NCBI RefSeq assembly: GCF_013072695.1
Contig: NZ_LXUK01000012.1
Location: 186,546-250,545 of the forward strand
DNA from: Acinetobacter sp. Ac_5812
GTDB lineage: Bacteria > Pseudomonadota > Gammaproteobacteria > Pseudomonadales > Moraxellaceae
Length of the DNA: 64,000 bases
Direction of reading: 5' to 3'
In this document: positions 49,290 to 58,570 of the stretch, in pieces
Layout: each line of letters starts with the position of its first letter
Numbering within the stretch: position 1 is the first letter of the stretch
Made by a program: the position numbers and the translations under genes
Notes under the pieces: model-generated
The model's input: the letters and a program-made list of their open reading frames with translations, nothing else
Told to the model about the DNA's origin: nothing
Databases searched by the model: none

Positions 49290-49316
49290 AAATCAATTGA
49301 TTTCGTTGAAAAAAAA

Positions 49317-49352
49317 CCAAAACAGTGTATGTTGAAACATGCACTGTTTTAT
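49317..49352 (+). terminator. Terminator after cstA-ybdD
   Basis: AAAACAGTGTATG and CATGCACTGTTTT pair (one mismatch) around a short loop, followed by ATTTT. It covers an upstream in-frame ATG (49329) of the next gene, arguing that translation of that gene starts later. Confidence 0.75.
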
Positions 49353-49367
49353 TTTGGGGATAAAATT

Positions 49368-50327
49368 ATGTGGGGCACGGATCAGGCTTCAGTTCAAGAC
49401 AAGAAAAGACAAAACCAAGCATTAGAACAAGAGATTAAAAGCTTTGGTCAAAAGATTGAGCAATTTTTAATTGAAGTCAATCAGCTCATTTTAGATAAAC
49501 CTCAACAAACTAAACTGGCGCTGACCTGTTTGCTGGCAGGTGGTCATGTATTGTTTGAAGATTTACCAGGATTAGGTAAAACAACCTTAGCCAGTGCCTT
49601 GGCGCGTTTGGCTGGACTCCATTTTCAACGAATTCAATTCACTAATGATATGTTGGCCAGTGATGTGATTGGCATCAATATTTTTAATCAGAAAGAACAT
49701 GTCTTTGAATTTAAGCAAGGCCCTGTTTTTACTCAAATCCTACTCGCAGATGAAATTAACCGCTGTAGTCCCAAAACTCAAAGTGCTTTGCTGGAAGCGA
49801 TGGAAGAAGGGGCTGTTACCGTAGATGGTGTTCATTATGAATTACCACAACCTTTTTGGGTGTTGGCAACGCAAAACCCTCTCTTCCAAAGTGGGACTTA
49901 TGCATTGCCAGAGTCTCAACTAGACCGCTTTTTGATGCGATTGTCATTAGGGTATCCATCTCGTCAAGCAGAAAAGTTACTCCTACAACAAAGCTCACGC
50001 CAAGTCCTGATTCATCAATTAGATGCAGTGTTTAACCAAGCTGATATTTTACATTTACGAAAATTAGCAAAACAGATTTTCCTCAGTGACGCCGTACTCA
50101 ATTATATTTTAGACTTAGCTGCTGAAACACGTAAGCAACGCCATGGCCTGTCTACACGTGGGGTGTTAGCACTGAAATCCGCAGCACAAGCTTATGCGTT
50201 GGTTGAAGGGCGTAGTTTCGTGACCACGGATGATGTACAAACGGTATTTGTGGCTGTGGTTGCGCATCGTTTAAGTTTGGGTGAGGTGGAGGTAAAACAA
50301 TTGTTGCAGTCCGTTGATGCATTGTAG
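49368..50327 (+). CDS. MoxR-family AAA+ ATPase
   Basis: 319 residues from the ATG at 49368, with GGGGAT upstream; an earlier ATG lies in a terminator stem. Walker A is GLGKTT at about residues 68-73, Walker B ILLADEINR, sensor 1 WVLATQNP. MoxR ATPases act as chaperones for metal or complex insertion. It heads a three-gene unit with a DUF58 protein and a transglutaminase-like membrane protein, the common moxR-DUF58-TgpA arrangement. Confidence 0.92.
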   Translation: MWGTDQASVQDKKRQNQALEQEIKSFGQKIEQFLIEVNQLILDKPQQTKLALTCLLAGGHVLFEDLPGLGKTTLASALARLAGLHFQRIQFTNDMLASDVIGINIFNQKEHVFEFKQGPVFTQILLADEINRCSPKTQSALLEAMEEGAVTVDGVHYELPQPFWVLATQNPLFQSGTYALPESQLDRFLMRLSLGYPSRQAEKLLLQQSSRQVLIHQLDAVFNQADILHLRKLAKQIFLSDAVLNYILDLAAETRKQRHGLSTRGVLALKSAAQAYALVEGRSFVTTDDVQTVFVAVVAHRLSLGEVEVKQLLQSVDAL

Positions 50328-50340
50328 GTGAGTACAGACC

Positions 50341-51258
50341 ATGCAAACTGGACTTAAACAACAGGTCAATCAATGGATCGCAAAACGTTTCCAAATGGAT
50401 CACAGTAAAACTCTGCGACAAAAGGACGTTTTGGTTTTTATCTATAAACAAGGTTTTTTATATTTAGTTCTAATTCTGATTACCTTTATAGCTGGAATTA
50501 ACTATGCAAATAATCTGATTTTAGGATTTTGCTTTTTAATTAGTGCCATTCTTTGTATTAGTTTTTATCTGACCTTTAAGCAATTACATGATTTACAAAT
50601 TGATGTTGTGATACCTGAAGTCGGACAAGTCGATCAAGCAATCATTTTAAAGCTATTATTTAAACAACCTATTAATTCTGCGCGTTATCTGAGAATCCAG
50701 TGGCAGACTCAAGAACAACGAGTTTATCTAGACCAGACTCAACACAGCTTTGAATTACCTTTTGTAGGAGAAAAGCGAGGGTTATATGAATTTGGTGCCG
50801 TTAAAATTTATTCTACTTATCCATTGGGATTAGTCCGCGCATGGACTTATTTATATCCAAAACATAAAGTCTGGGTGGCCCCAAAGGGCTATGACTGGCA
50901 GAAAGAACATAAAAACAAGCCGACTTCTGCCCAAGATAGCTTAGATGAATTTAAAGAGTTACGTGGCTTTCAACACGGTGATTCTTATCAAAATGTGGCA
51001 TGGAAACAGGTCGCACGTGGACAGGGATTTCTGATCAAAATGTTTGAAGCTCAGGCCAATCACCAGCATCTGGAAATTGATTATCAGCAAATTCCAGCTC
51101 AAAGCCACGAGGATAAACTAAGCTTTATGATGGGTTTGGTCGAGCAATGTGAACAGTTAGGTGATGATTATGCACTTATTTTGCCGCATGCACGCTTGGA
51201 AAGCGGGCAGGGACAATCTCAGTTGATTAAGGCAAAACTTTTATTAGCGCAGGCATAA
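50341..51258 (+). CDS. DUF58 domain protein
   Basis: 305 residues with two close membrane helices at about residues 36-80 (LYLVLILITFIAGINYANNL and FCFLISAILCISFYLTF). A beta-sandwich follows, then the DUF58 signature region DEFKELRGFQHGDSYQNVAW. No intact MIDAS metal site is seen. It starts 13 bases after moxR and ends two bases before the transglutaminase gene, so the three are one operon. Confidence 0.9.
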   Translation: MQTGLKQQVNQWIAKRFQMDHSKTLRQKDVLVFIYKQGFLYLVLILITFIAGINYANNLILGFCFLISAILCISFYLTFKQLHDLQIDVVIPEVGQVDQAIILKLLFKQPINSARYLRIQWQTQEQRVYLDQTQHSFELPFVGEKRGLYEFGAVKIYSTYPLGLVRAWTYLYPKHKVWVAPKGYDWQKEHKNKPTSAQDSLDEFKELRGFQHGDSYQNVAWKQVARGQGFLIKMFEAQANHQHLEIDYQQIPAQSHEDKLSFMMGLVEQCEQLGDDYALILPHARLESGQGQSQLIKAKLLLAQA

Positions 51259-51260
51259 TC

Positions 51261-53246
51261 ATGACCAAACAAATCTATTTCTGTGTTTTAGCTGTCTTGG
51301 CTTTGGTATTACTTGGGCAAACCGCTTTTGCACCTGCTGCTTTAACGGGATTATGGGCGGTGGTTTGGCTGTTATTGGTTCGGAGATATCGTAAACAAAG
51401 CTGGCTGCCTTTTCCTAAATGGTTTTTGGTGATCTTTATTCTCTTGTCCTTGAGTATTGTTTATATCAATTATCAAACCATCCTTGGGGTTGAAGCGGGC
51501 GTCGCTTTTTTGAGTACCTGTTTATTTGCCAAATGTTTAGAAGCTAAAAACACCCGTGATTTATTAATCACCTTTAATTTTGCCTTGTTTGTTAGTGCGA
51601 GCCTGTTATTACATAGCCAAGCGTTTTGGATGGCTTTGATTGTTCTTGCAGCATTTGTGATGTGTTTATTGGGTTTGTATCGAATACAGACAGGATTATT
51701 TAATCAAACGAAATTATCATCCAATCAATTTAAACATGATATTAAACAAATTTTTAAATTTGTTGGCATTGCAGTTCCTTTCTTTCTGATCTTATTTATC
51801 TTCTTTCCACGCTTACCGCCACTGTGGGCTGTTCCAATTCAGAGTAATCAAGCCACGACTGGGATTAGTGATCGCATGTCACCTGGGGATATTGCACAAT
51901 TATCGCAATCTTCGGCTTTGGCCTTTCGGGTTGTGGCGGATATGTCGCAGTTTCCAAGCAGACCAGAATTGTATTGGAGAGCTTTGGTTTTAGATCAATA
52001 TGATGGAACCACATGGACCAGCAGTTTTTTTAATCAGCAAATTAAAAATGTACGGTCAACTCCAAGAAGCGTGCCTTATCAATATTTAGCAGCAGATGAG
52101 CAAGCCAATTGGATTATGGGTTTGGAATATTCGATTCCACAAGAACGTTATTTGCAGTTGTATCAAGATAATAGTATTCGCCCATCTAAGCTGATCAAGC
52201 GTAATGTACCTATACAAATGTATTGGCTCGGAAGGACATCGGCTGAAAAAGTTTCCTTGTCGCCGCGACAACTTGAGTTAAATCTTAATTTTGATGGGGG
52301 GCGGGATCTTAAAGCGCAGCAATTGGCGCATCAGCTTTTTGAAAAAAGTCAGAAGCAACCTGAACAATATTTACAATCTGTGCTGTCATGGTACCGAAAG
52401 AATGGCTTTGTATATACATTGACGCCTGGGACTTTAGGTGGTGATCGTATAGATCAATTCTTGTTTTCTAGTCGCAAAGGTTTTTGTGAGCATTATGCGT
52501 CTAGTTTTGTCATGTTAATGCGTTACGCAGGTATTCCAGCACGCGTAGTGACTGGCTATCAAGGCGGTCAACCGGCACCTGATGGGCAAAGTTGGGAGGT
52601 TCGACAACTTGATGCACACGCTTGGAGTGAGGTTTATCTTGATGGAAAATGGAAAAGAATTGATCCAACAGCCATGATTGCACCGCAACGGATTGATACT
52701 GGCATGCAGGATTATCTGGCACAAGATCAAACTGTATGGGGAGATGAAAGTAAAGCCTGGCGTTTGCAACAATTTAAGTTTCTAAAAAATATGCGGATTT
52801 TGAGTGATTATTTAAGTTATCAATGGCAAAGCAAGGTCGTCGGTTATGATGCAGAAAAACAGAAAAACTGGTTGTCTCGATTAGGTCTTGATTCAAGTTA
52901 TGCATATGCGATTGTTTTGATTGTTGGTGTATTCGCTATTCTGATGGTCTATGTGGGGATTTATTGGTGGAAACAGACAAGGCAGCAACAGAGTTATCAA
53001 AAAGCTATATTCAGATTTCAAAAGAGATTGCCCAAAAATCTACAAAAGCAACCAGCAGAAACTTTTCAGGCATGGATGCAGCGTTTAGCGAGTCAGGCTG
53101 AAAACAAACAGGTATTTGAACAAACGATTGTGTTATATCAACAAATTGTTTTTTTAGAGCAGCAGGATAGCGCAAATACTCAAGATTTTAAGCGCTTGCT
53201 TAAAGACTGTGCGATCGCACTGAAACAGTCACAAAAAAACTTGTGA
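51261..53246 (+). CDS. TgpA-like membrane transglutaminase (DUF3488 + transglutaminase core + DUF4129)
   Basis: 661 residues. Five or so N-terminal membrane helices (to about 185) form the DUF3488 part, then a periplasmic transglutaminase-like core with catalytic Cys409 (GFCEHYASS), His453 (DAHAWSEV) and Asp468 (RIDPTAM). One more helix near 550 and a cytoplasmic DUF4129 tail follow. The Pseudomonas homolog TgpA is essential and acts in the periplasm on an unidentified substrate. Last gene of the moxR-DUF58-tgpA operon. Confidence 0.93.
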   Translation: MTKQIYFCVLAVLALVLLGQTAFAPAALTGLWAVVWLLLVRRYRKQSWLPFPKWFLVIFILLSLSIVYINYQTILGVEAGVAFLSTCLFAKCLEAKNTRDLLITFNFALFVSASLLLHSQAFWMALIVLAAFVMCLLGLYRIQTGLFNQTKLSSNQFKHDIKQIFKFVGIAVPFFLILFIFFPRLPPLWAVPIQSNQATTGISDRMSPGDIAQLSQSSALAFRVVADMSQFPSRPELYWRALVLDQYDGTTWTSSFFNQQIKNVRSTPRSVPYQYLAADEQANWIMGLEYSIPQERYLQLYQDNSIRPSKLIKRNVPIQMYWLGRTSAEKVSLSPRQLELNLNFDGGRDLKAQQLAHQLFEKSQKQPEQYLQSVLSWYRKNGFVYTLTPGTLGGDRIDQFLFSSRKGFCEHYASSFVMLMRYAGIPARVVTGYQGGQPAPDGQSWEVRQLDAHAWSEVYLDGKWKRIDPTAMIAPQRIDTGMQDYLAQDQTVWGDESKAWRLQQFKFLKNMRILSDYLSYQWQSKVVGYDAEKQKNWLSRLGLDSSYAYAIVLIVGVFAILMVYVGIYWWKQTRQQQSYQKAIFRFQKRLPKNLQKQPAETFQAWMQRLASQAENKQVFEQTIVLYQQIVFLEQQDSANTQDFKRLLKDCAIALKQSQKNL

Positions 53247-53281
53247 AGCTGATAAAAAATGAATATGATGCTTCTCATTCT

Positions 53282-53358
53282 AGGTGTATAGCTCAGTTGG
53301 TTAGAGCGCTACGTTGACATCGTAGAGGTCTCCAGTTCGAGTCTGGATATACCTACCA
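53282..53358 (+). tRNA. tRNA-Val (anticodon GAC)
   Basis: 77 nt. Acceptor AGGTGTA pairs with TATACCT (one G-U), A73 and encoded CCA follow. The anticodon stem CTACG/CGTAG closes TTGACAT, anticodon GAC. It lies 35 bases after the transglutaminase stop and 143 bases before the phage integrase stop, so its 3' half is the likely prophage attachment core. Confidence 0.95.
53320..53358. other. Probable prophage attachment site (attL) in the tRNA-Val 3' end
   Basis: A tyrosine integrase gene reads toward this tRNA gene, and everything to its right is phage-like up to the window end. tRNA genes keep their sequence after such integration because the phage carries the 3' part. The exact core cannot be set without the right-hand repeat, which lies outside the window. 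Confidence 0.45.
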
Positions 53359-53383
53359 AAATTTACGCTTTATCAGCGATTTA

Positions 53384-53411
53384 CAACCCACCTCAATTGG
53401 TGGGTTTTTCT
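53384..53411. terminator. Terminator between tRNA-Val and integrase
   Basis: AACCCACC and GGTGGGTT pair around TCAATT, followed by TTTTCTTTT on the plus strand. Confidence 0.8.
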
Positions 53412-53501
53412 TTTAGTGGCTATTTAGGGGTATTTTCGGGGAACTCATTCACGCTCTAATGTGGATAAGTACGAAAATTAATCAAGTTTAGAATTTAAAA
53501 A

Positions 53502-54638
53502 CTAGCGGAAACTAACCCTTTGAGGCTTCGGTTCTTCATGGCCTTGCAAGTAGTGATCAGTCATTTTTTCAGTTGCATGACCTGCCAATGCTTGGGCATA
53601 AGGTTTGCCATACTTCTCAGTAATATTATAAATACCGAGTGCGCGTAGATCATGAAATGATGGCCTTTGTCTTGGTTCTAGATGGTCACATGCACCAGAC
53701 AAATCACGGTACTTTTGAAACTGTTTTGTTAAGTGGTCCTCAGTTACAGCATAAGGGTGTGGTTTAGCAATCCGGTTATGTTCGGTTATACGTTCAGGTC
53801 GGGTTGCTATTAAATGGGGGCAATTCAAACGAAATGAATTAGCAATACATTTAACGACTGTTTCAGCCAACTCTGGGTGCATATCTACTTCAATATAAAT
53901 CGGCTTGTCATAATTCAGGGATTTATGCTGAAGCACTGTAAAAGTGTTTTCTTTTACATTTACCGCCGTACGCAAAAGCATCACCAAATCGCCACGTCGC
54001 TGTATAGAATGCAAAGCCAAATCAATAGCAAGCTTTAACCAATCTGGGCAAACTGCATAAATCTGTGACAGCATTTCATTACTTAAACGCTGACGTATTT
54101 TTTTTGGCCGAATTGGTTTAAGTGTTTTTTCAGCAATGTTTTCAGTTGCCCAGCCATTGGCAACAAAGTATTTAAAAATATCGATCAACAGAGACCGATG
54201 TTTTTCAGCTTGGTATGGTGTTTGCTCTTTTAAATAAGTGGCTAACATATTTAAAGTCATTTCAGTGCAACTGAGGTCACCCCATTTTTCAATGTACTTA
54301 TCGCAATTAGCGTTAATAATTTCCATTGTTGATACAGCATAAGTTTTCTCGGTCAATCGAAGGTCGAGAAATTCTTTTAGGCCATTCTCAAAAGTTGGAA
54401 TGTTGTTTTCTACTTTGCGATTTACTTCCAGTATTTTTGAGACAATATCAGGGTGTCTTTTAAGTGCTGCATTCAAAGCCATGGCAGCAATGATGGCTTC
54501 GTTACGATCTTTACCAAGTGATTTGCGTTGTCCATTTGGCAGAACATAACGGAAGTAAGTAGTACCATTGGCCTTTTTATCTGTTTCAACATGGGGAGGG
54601 AGGTCTAAACTCCCTTTTCCCCTTGGTCGTGGTGTCAT
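53502..54638 (-). CDS. Phage integrase, tyrosine recombinase
   Basis: 378 residues. An N-terminal arm-binding region, a SAM-like core-binding domain (about 80-165) and the catalytic domain. Catalytic residues: Arg214 or 215 in SIQRRGDL, Lys239, His329-x-x-Arg332 in FHDLRA, His354 in LAGHAT and nucleophile Tyr363. It performs integration and, with the excisionase encoded just upstream, excision at the adjacent tRNA-Val. It is the last gene of the leftward early operon and starts one base after the excisionase stop codon. Confidence 0.94.
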   Translation of the reverse strand: MTPRPRGKGSLDLPPHVETDKKANGTTYFRYVLPNGQRKSLGKDRNEAIIAAMALNAALKRHPDIVSKILEVNRKVENNIPTFENGLKEFLDLRLTEKTYAVSTMEIINANCDKYIEKWGDLSCTEMTLNMLATYLKEQTPYQAEKHRSLLIDIFKYFVANGWATENIAEKTLKPIRPKKIRQRLSNEMLSQIYAVCPDWLKLAIDLALHSIQRRGDLVMLLRTAVNVKENTFTVLQHKSLNYDKPIYIEVDMHPELAETVVKCIANSFRLNCPHLIATRPERITEHNRIAKPHPYAVTEDHLTKQFQKYRDLSGACDHLEPRQRPSFHDLRALGIYNITEKYGKPYAQALAGHATEKMTDHYLQGHEEPKPQRVSFR

Positions 54639-54639
54639 G

Positions 54640-54906
54640 TTAAATCTCAGCTAAAATTCTATCGGCTATAGAGTTCCCTGTGACTGGAGGTGATTGCAGT
54701 GCAATCCTCGGTGTTTCACTATTGTAAAATAGAGGTGCGCCCCATGTTGTACATTCAACATACCAGTGGTTCCCGATCTTTTTCCCGCTTAACCATCCTC
54801 GCTCAATATGGCTTACCAACGTTTTACGACATGGGCGTGAATCTTCATCGATCCAATACTTTTTAGCGAAGATTGCGAGTTTAATGCGTTTAATATTGCT
54901 AGACAT
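54640..54906 (-). CDS. Excisionase-like DNA-binding protein
   Basis: 88 residues with a winged-helix/MerR-like fold suggested by LAIFAKKYWIDEDSRPCRKT and LVSHIERGWLSGKKIGNHWY. That is the pattern of small phage excisionases, where the helix is followed by a Gly-Lys-x-Ile-Gly-x-x-Trp-Tyr strand. It directly precedes integrase, with one base between stop and start. Directionality factor function is inferred from fold and position. Confidence 0.75.
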   Translation of the reverse strand: MSSNIKRIKLAIFAKKYWIDEDSRPCRKTLVSHIERGWLSGKKIGNHWYVECTTWGAPLFYNSETPRIALQSPPVTGNSIADRILAEI

Positions 54907-54935
54907 ATATCCTCCAATCGCAGGGATAAAATTAA

Positions 54936-55286
54936 TTAAGTTTGGGCTTTGGAAGCCGCATCCGCTTTTGCTTCTTTACGATCTAAGCGTTCAATTTCTG
55001 CAATTAATAAAGCAGCAGCTCTAACAATATCCGCTCTTGGGTTTTTAGGATTCCAACAATCATTTGCCCAAGGCCAAAATTCTGGTACATCATCGTCTTG
55101 GTATGCTTCTGGGCCATAATCATTAAAAACCCAACTTCGACCCACTACATGATCAACATAGCCAGAAGCAGCGCGTGGTAATTGATTCTGCTCATACAGA
55201 TCATCAAGATCAGTCGAGTAGCCCTTAACATTAACTTGACGCTCGCGCTCAGCAAGAACATCATTGATAGCTTTAGAAAAAGACAT
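54936..55286 (-). CDS. Conserved phage protein, MazG-like pattern
   Basis: 116 residues. The pattern VLAERERQVNVKGYSTDLDD and, after an insert, WPWANDCWNPKNPRADIVRA followed by ALLIAEIERLDR is common in small phage proteins related to nucleotide pyrophosphohydrolases. The MazG-type ExxE metal motif is not fully clear, so activity is not claimed. Part of the leftward early operon. Confidence 0.7.
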   Translation of the reverse strand: MSFSKAINDVLAERERQVNVKGYSTDLDDLYEQNQLPRAASGYVDHVVGRSWVFNDYGPEAYQDDDVPEFWPWANDCWNPKNPRADIVRAAALLIAEIERLDRKEAKADAASKAQT

Positions 55287-55297
55287 TTTTAATTACC

Positions 55298-55582
55298 TCA
55301 GTTGCTCAATTCGCCACGTTCTTTTTTTAGGATTTGCACTAAGTTGTGCGTGACAATATCCATGTGTTTTTTGAAATGTTTGGTGCTGACTAAATCTGCA
55401 TATTGAGATACAGCAAGTCCCATGATCTGATAAGCAAATACAGCTGCAGCTTGTGGATCGTTTTTAAATAACATTTCGGTGTTTGGGGAAACAATATTTT
55501 CAAATATTTTTACAGCCACTTCTTGTGCGGTCCCTTCAATTTTCAACGATGGAAGGATTACATCACCAATAACTTCACTCAT
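55298..55582 (-). CDS. Hypothetical phage protein
   Basis: 94 residues, mostly helical, no signal peptide or recognised motif. MSEVIGDVILPSLKIEGTAQ opens the chain and a Lys/Glu-rich helix closes it. Its stop lies 11 bases before the next start in the leftward operon, and its start is one base from the neighbouring stop. Confidence 0.65.
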   Translation of the reverse strand: MSEVIGDVILPSLKIEGTAQEVAVKIFENIVSPNTEMLFKNDPQAAAVFAYQIMGLAVSQYADLVSTKHFKKHMDIVTHNLVQILKKERGELSN

Positions 55583-55583
55583 T

Positions 55584-55805
55584 TTAAGCCTCTACATGTT
55601 CTTTAAATTCGGCAAATAAGGTTTTTGCTACTTTATTCATTTGACCGTTATGGTGAATGCACCCGCCACGCGGTAGGCTTTTACTCTTATATTTAGGTAA
55701 AAGCTCAGAATGCATACCTTTTGGGACAATTCGGTATCCAATGAATCCAAGCCAAATTAAGAAAGCATCCGACACCCACGGTTCAATATATTTAGGTTTT
55801 CTCAT
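55584..55805 (-). CDS. Hypothetical phage protein
   Basis: 73 residues, basic. It contains WVSDAFLIWLGFIGYRIVPK and SLPRGGCIHHNGQMNKVAKT. The Cys-x-x-His-His could bind a metal, but this is speculation. Tightly packed in the leftward operon. Confidence 0.6.
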   Translation of the reverse strand: MRKPKYIEPWVSDAFLIWLGFIGYRIVPKGMHSELLPKYKSKSLPRGGCIHHNGQMNKVAKTLFAEFKEHVEA

Positions 55806-55812
55806 TGTTCAC

Positions 55813-57477
55813 CTATGCTGGTGATGTAGGGGTAAGTGCAGCTTTTCTTTCCCTGTATGCTTCCATACAGTTGTGTGCATAAGTACCAGTGCCCATTGCT
55901 TTCACTTCGCTTAATAAGCAGCTGAGTATTGCGTTACTTGGTGCTGTGCGTATTTGGGTTAGAAGGGATACATCGAGCTCTACCAATCGCTTACTAATCG
56001 CCGTTAAAAGTGGAAGTCTTTGTGCATCGGACCACCCTAGTGTTTTAGATGCTGGTTCATTCGCCTCATCAATTGTTATTGCCTCTTGAACCAGTTTAAT
56101 TAAATTATTCAAACAGTTTTCATATGCAGTTAATAAGTCTCTAGCCTTAGCTAAGTTTAAAAAATGATGGCTTTTATCTGACTCTGTTAGGGTGTTTTCA
56201 ATTTGTCCTAATTCAACAAGATTTAGTGCATTGTGGATCTTGTCCGCAATAACTTCATGGTGATCAGGCTTTCCAATCTGCAAAGCTTCCGATTCCTTTT
56301 TCTCAATATCTTGAAGTCTTATTTCCACATATGCATCTAAATGGCTTTTATGTGTAAAGATTAATCTACGATCTTTATCAATTGATTCTTTAAGTCGATT
56401 AACAGCCTTTGCCTCTTGTGCTTCCGTTAGGCTTAGCATGTATTCACCCTTAGCTTGCTCAGAAGCTTCACGGATAGATGCAACGGTTGGAGTATCAGCA
56501 GCTGATTCAATAATTTCTGCATCCACTGGTGATGGGGCTGAGCTAGTCTCGGTCTGGTCAATTAAAGACAATTGATTCAATGCTTCGCGCTTTGATGCAA
56601 TATCAACTAACAAAACATAATAATCCTCATCTAAGTCAGGATGTTTATCTCCAAGACTTTCAATCTTAATTGCCAGTGCATCCAAATCTCCAACTGTACT
56701 GGCGTCATAGAAATTATCTTTGAAAGCGTTCAATTCGGTTTCAGCTTTAATTTTTTTAAAAACTTGACGCTTTTGATTGATTAGCTCTCTAAACAGCTTG
56801 ATTTCTTCATGTGCATATTTGTGTTTGTCATCAATAATGCTGTCTTCGACTTGAACCAATTCAGCATTATTGCGAGCAGCTGCAATAGCATCGGTATATT
56901 TTTTGACAGCTGGGTCTGTAAGATCAATTCCCTCTGAGTCATCATCAATAGATGAGGGAGATTTTTGAGAATCTTTTGTATCAGGGTCAGATGTTTCAGG
57001 CTTAGACTCTTTCTTCTTGCGTCCACCACCTCGCTTTTTAGGTTCGCCGTCCACAACAAAAAAATCGTAGTCAATAATTTGTGGTAATTCAGCCTCAACA
57101 TTTAAAAGAGAGCGGAAAGCGTTTAATTGATAAACAGCATTTTCCTCATCACGTTGCACTGAACCATTTTTAACGGCGGATACCAGCATTTCATTTTCAG
57201 GATTAAATTTACCCTTCAAAATTGTTCCACTGGCACCCACATAATAAACATCATCATTAAGGGTGAGTTCGTCCAAGCTGTATGGCCGAGTAAATTCATA
57301 CCCACCTAAAGTGATAGTGTCGATCTGCAAAGCAAAAACAAAATCAGGGTCAAACCATGTATTTGCCGATACATCTCTTAAGCTTTGGAACTCGTCTGCA
57401 TCAATATGACGACAAACTACATTTTTGCCCGCTTGTTTTGCTTCAAAAGCAAGTTGTACTGAAAGTAATGTATGCAT
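55813..57477 (-). CDS. Large phage early protein with charged linker and coiled-coil region
   Basis: About 554 residues from the ATG at 57477, preferred because GAGGAG lies about eight bases upstream; an earlier in-frame ATG at 57492 would overlap the neighbouring gene. Residues 1-150 look globular (HTLLSVQLAFEAKQAGKNVV, TRPYSLDELTLNDDVYYVGA). A basic GGGRKKKESK linker and an acidic stretch follow, then about 370 residues of helices rich in Glu, Lys and Leu, partly repetitive (SKREALNQLSLIDQTE, KSHHFLNLAKARDLLTAYEN). No nuclease or recombinase signature is visible. Function unknown. Confidence 0.7.
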   Translation of the reverse strand: MHTLLSVQLAFEAKQAGKNVVCRHIDADEFQSLRDVSANTWFDPDFVFALQIDTITLGGYEFTRPYSLDELTLNDDVYYVGASGTILKGKFNPENEMLVSAVKNGSVQRDEENAVYQLNAFRSLLNVEAELPQIIDYDFFVVDGEPKKRGGGRKKKESKPETSDPDTKDSQKSPSSIDDDSEGIDLTDPAVKKYTDAIAAARNNAELVQVEDSIIDDKHKYAHEEIKLFRELINQKRQVFKKIKAETELNAFKDNFYDASTVGDLDALAIKIESLGDKHPDLDEDYYVLLVDIASKREALNQLSLIDQTETSSAPSPVDAEIIESAADTPTVASIREASEQAKGEYMLSLTEAQEAKAVNRLKESIDKDRRLIFTHKSHLDAYVEIRLQDIEKKESEALQIGKPDHHEVIADKIHNALNLVELGQIENTLTESDKSHHFLNLAKARDLLTAYENCLNNLIKLVQEAITIDEANEPASKTLGWSDAQRLPLLTAISKRLVELDVSLLTQIRTAPSNAILSCLLSEVKAMGTGTYAHNCMEAYRERKAALTPTSPA

Positions 57478-57481
57478 TTTA

Positions 57482-58075
57482 TTACTCCTCATCTGGTTCT
57501 AAAATTGAAAAAAACTCCTCAATCGTAGGCAAGGAATTCAAATAAAATGTATGTAGATGCTTAACAGGTTGGTACTCGCTACCTTGCTCTATTGGCAGGT
57601 CATAAAACCGCTCATTTTCATCAAGTGGCTCTTTGTTGTAACCCCTGTAAATTTCAAACGTATTTCTGTCGAAATCTATAACATAAGCCCATTCGCAGAA
57701 AAGTGAATCTGCAGCGAACTCTTTAAAAAGACGTAGTGGTAAAGGCTGTTCTGATTTTTGAATGATATTTAGAATATCACTCCCAGTATCACGGGATAGG
57801 GAAGGGAACATGCTAGAAAAGTTTTTAGCAACGTCATAATCCACCATCCCATCAGTGCGAGTATTACCTGCATCTTTATACCATTGGGTAATTTGATCAT
57901 CGGTAGGTTCGAAAGTTTGACTAAGCTTTGATAAAAATAATTCTTTATCTAGTTTTGAATTTAAAAATTCTAGAATATCGCTACCTTGACCAGATGGATA
58001 ACCATCCCATTGGCCATACTGAGCAACTTTGTATTCAGTTTTCGCAACAACGCAGATTAAATGTCTAGTTCCCAT
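57482..58075 (-). CDS. Conserved hypothetical phage protein
   Basis: 197 residues. It opens with MGTRHLICVVAKTEYKVAQY-GQWDGYPSGQG, a phrase I recognise from proteins of several phages and bacteria, but with no assigned function. It ends in an acidic tail. The fold seems alpha/beta. Spaced four bases from the next gene in the leftward operon. Confidence 0.7.
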   Translation of the reverse strand: MGTRHLICVVAKTEYKVAQYGQWDGYPSGQGSDILEFLNSKLDKELFLSKLSQTFEPTDDQITQWYKDAGNTRTDGMVDYDVAKNFSSMFPSLSRDTGSDILNIIQKSEQPLPLRLFKEFAADSLFCEWAYVIDFDRNTFEIYRGYNKEPLDENERFYDLPIEQGSEYQPVKHLHTFYLNSLPTIEEFFSILEPDEE

Positions 58076-58089
58076 ATTATTTTCCTTAT

Positions 58090-58278
58090 TTATTGAGGGG
58101 TATAGCCTTGACGGGCTAAGGCATCTTGAAGTTTGGTAACGGCGGTTGTCATTTGGAATGCTTCTCCATCATCTGCAGCATTCAAACGAATATCGGACCA
58201 ACCAATACGCTTTATAAGCTGAGCAAGGGCTTTAGCTTGGACCTCATCAATGTTTTCCAATTGGAGCTTAAGATTCAT
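58090..58278 (-). CDS. Small conserved phage protein
   Basis: 62 residues with MNLKLQLENIDEVQAKALAQ and a single predicted alpha/beta unit. Its start overlaps the stop of the zinc-ribbon-type gene upstream by 11 bases. No function known. Confidence 0.65.
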   Translation of the reverse strand: MNLKLQLENIDEVQAKALAQLIKRIGWSDIRLNAADDGEAFQMTTAVTKLQDALARQGYTPQ

Positions 58279-58570
58279 TGTTATTCTCCTTATGCTCAGG
58301 CTCTCTTAAATCCACACCGCAAAACGGGCAGTATGAAAATAGCAGTGAGGTCTTTTCTTTTTTGATCTTTGGTAGTCCAGTTTTTTTAACAATGATCTTG
58401 TGATGGATTGCCACAGGCAAATAACCTTTAAGTGTCATGCCGTTGTCGTGTTTATTAAAAACAAATGCATAATTTTCAATTTCCACGGAGTGATCAGTAG
58501 ATGTTGGGTACTGAGCTTTTACTTGTTCTAGGAACTTTTCAGTAAAAGTTGTTTTGCAATTGCAGCTCAT
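58268..58570 (-). CDS. Small zinc-ribbon-like phage protein
   Basis: 100 residues. N-terminal MSCNCKTTF and C-terminal YCPFCGVDLRE give two cysteine pairs that could bind one zinc ion. The middle (LPVAIHHKIIVKKTGLPKIK) is basic. It overlaps both neighbours by a few bases, a sign of coupled translation. Function unknown. Confidence 0.65.
   Translation of the reverse strand: MSCNCKTTFTEKFLEQVKAQYPTSTDHSVEIENYAFVFNKHDNGMTLKGYLPVAIHHKIIVKKTGLPKIKKEKTSLLFSYCPFCGVDLREPEHKENNNES

Noticed and set aside
49329..49367. Upstream ATG that would lengthen the MoxR protein by 13 residues
   Set aside because: It lies in the stem of the cstA-ybdD terminator and has no ribosome site; the ATG at 49368 follows GGGGAT.
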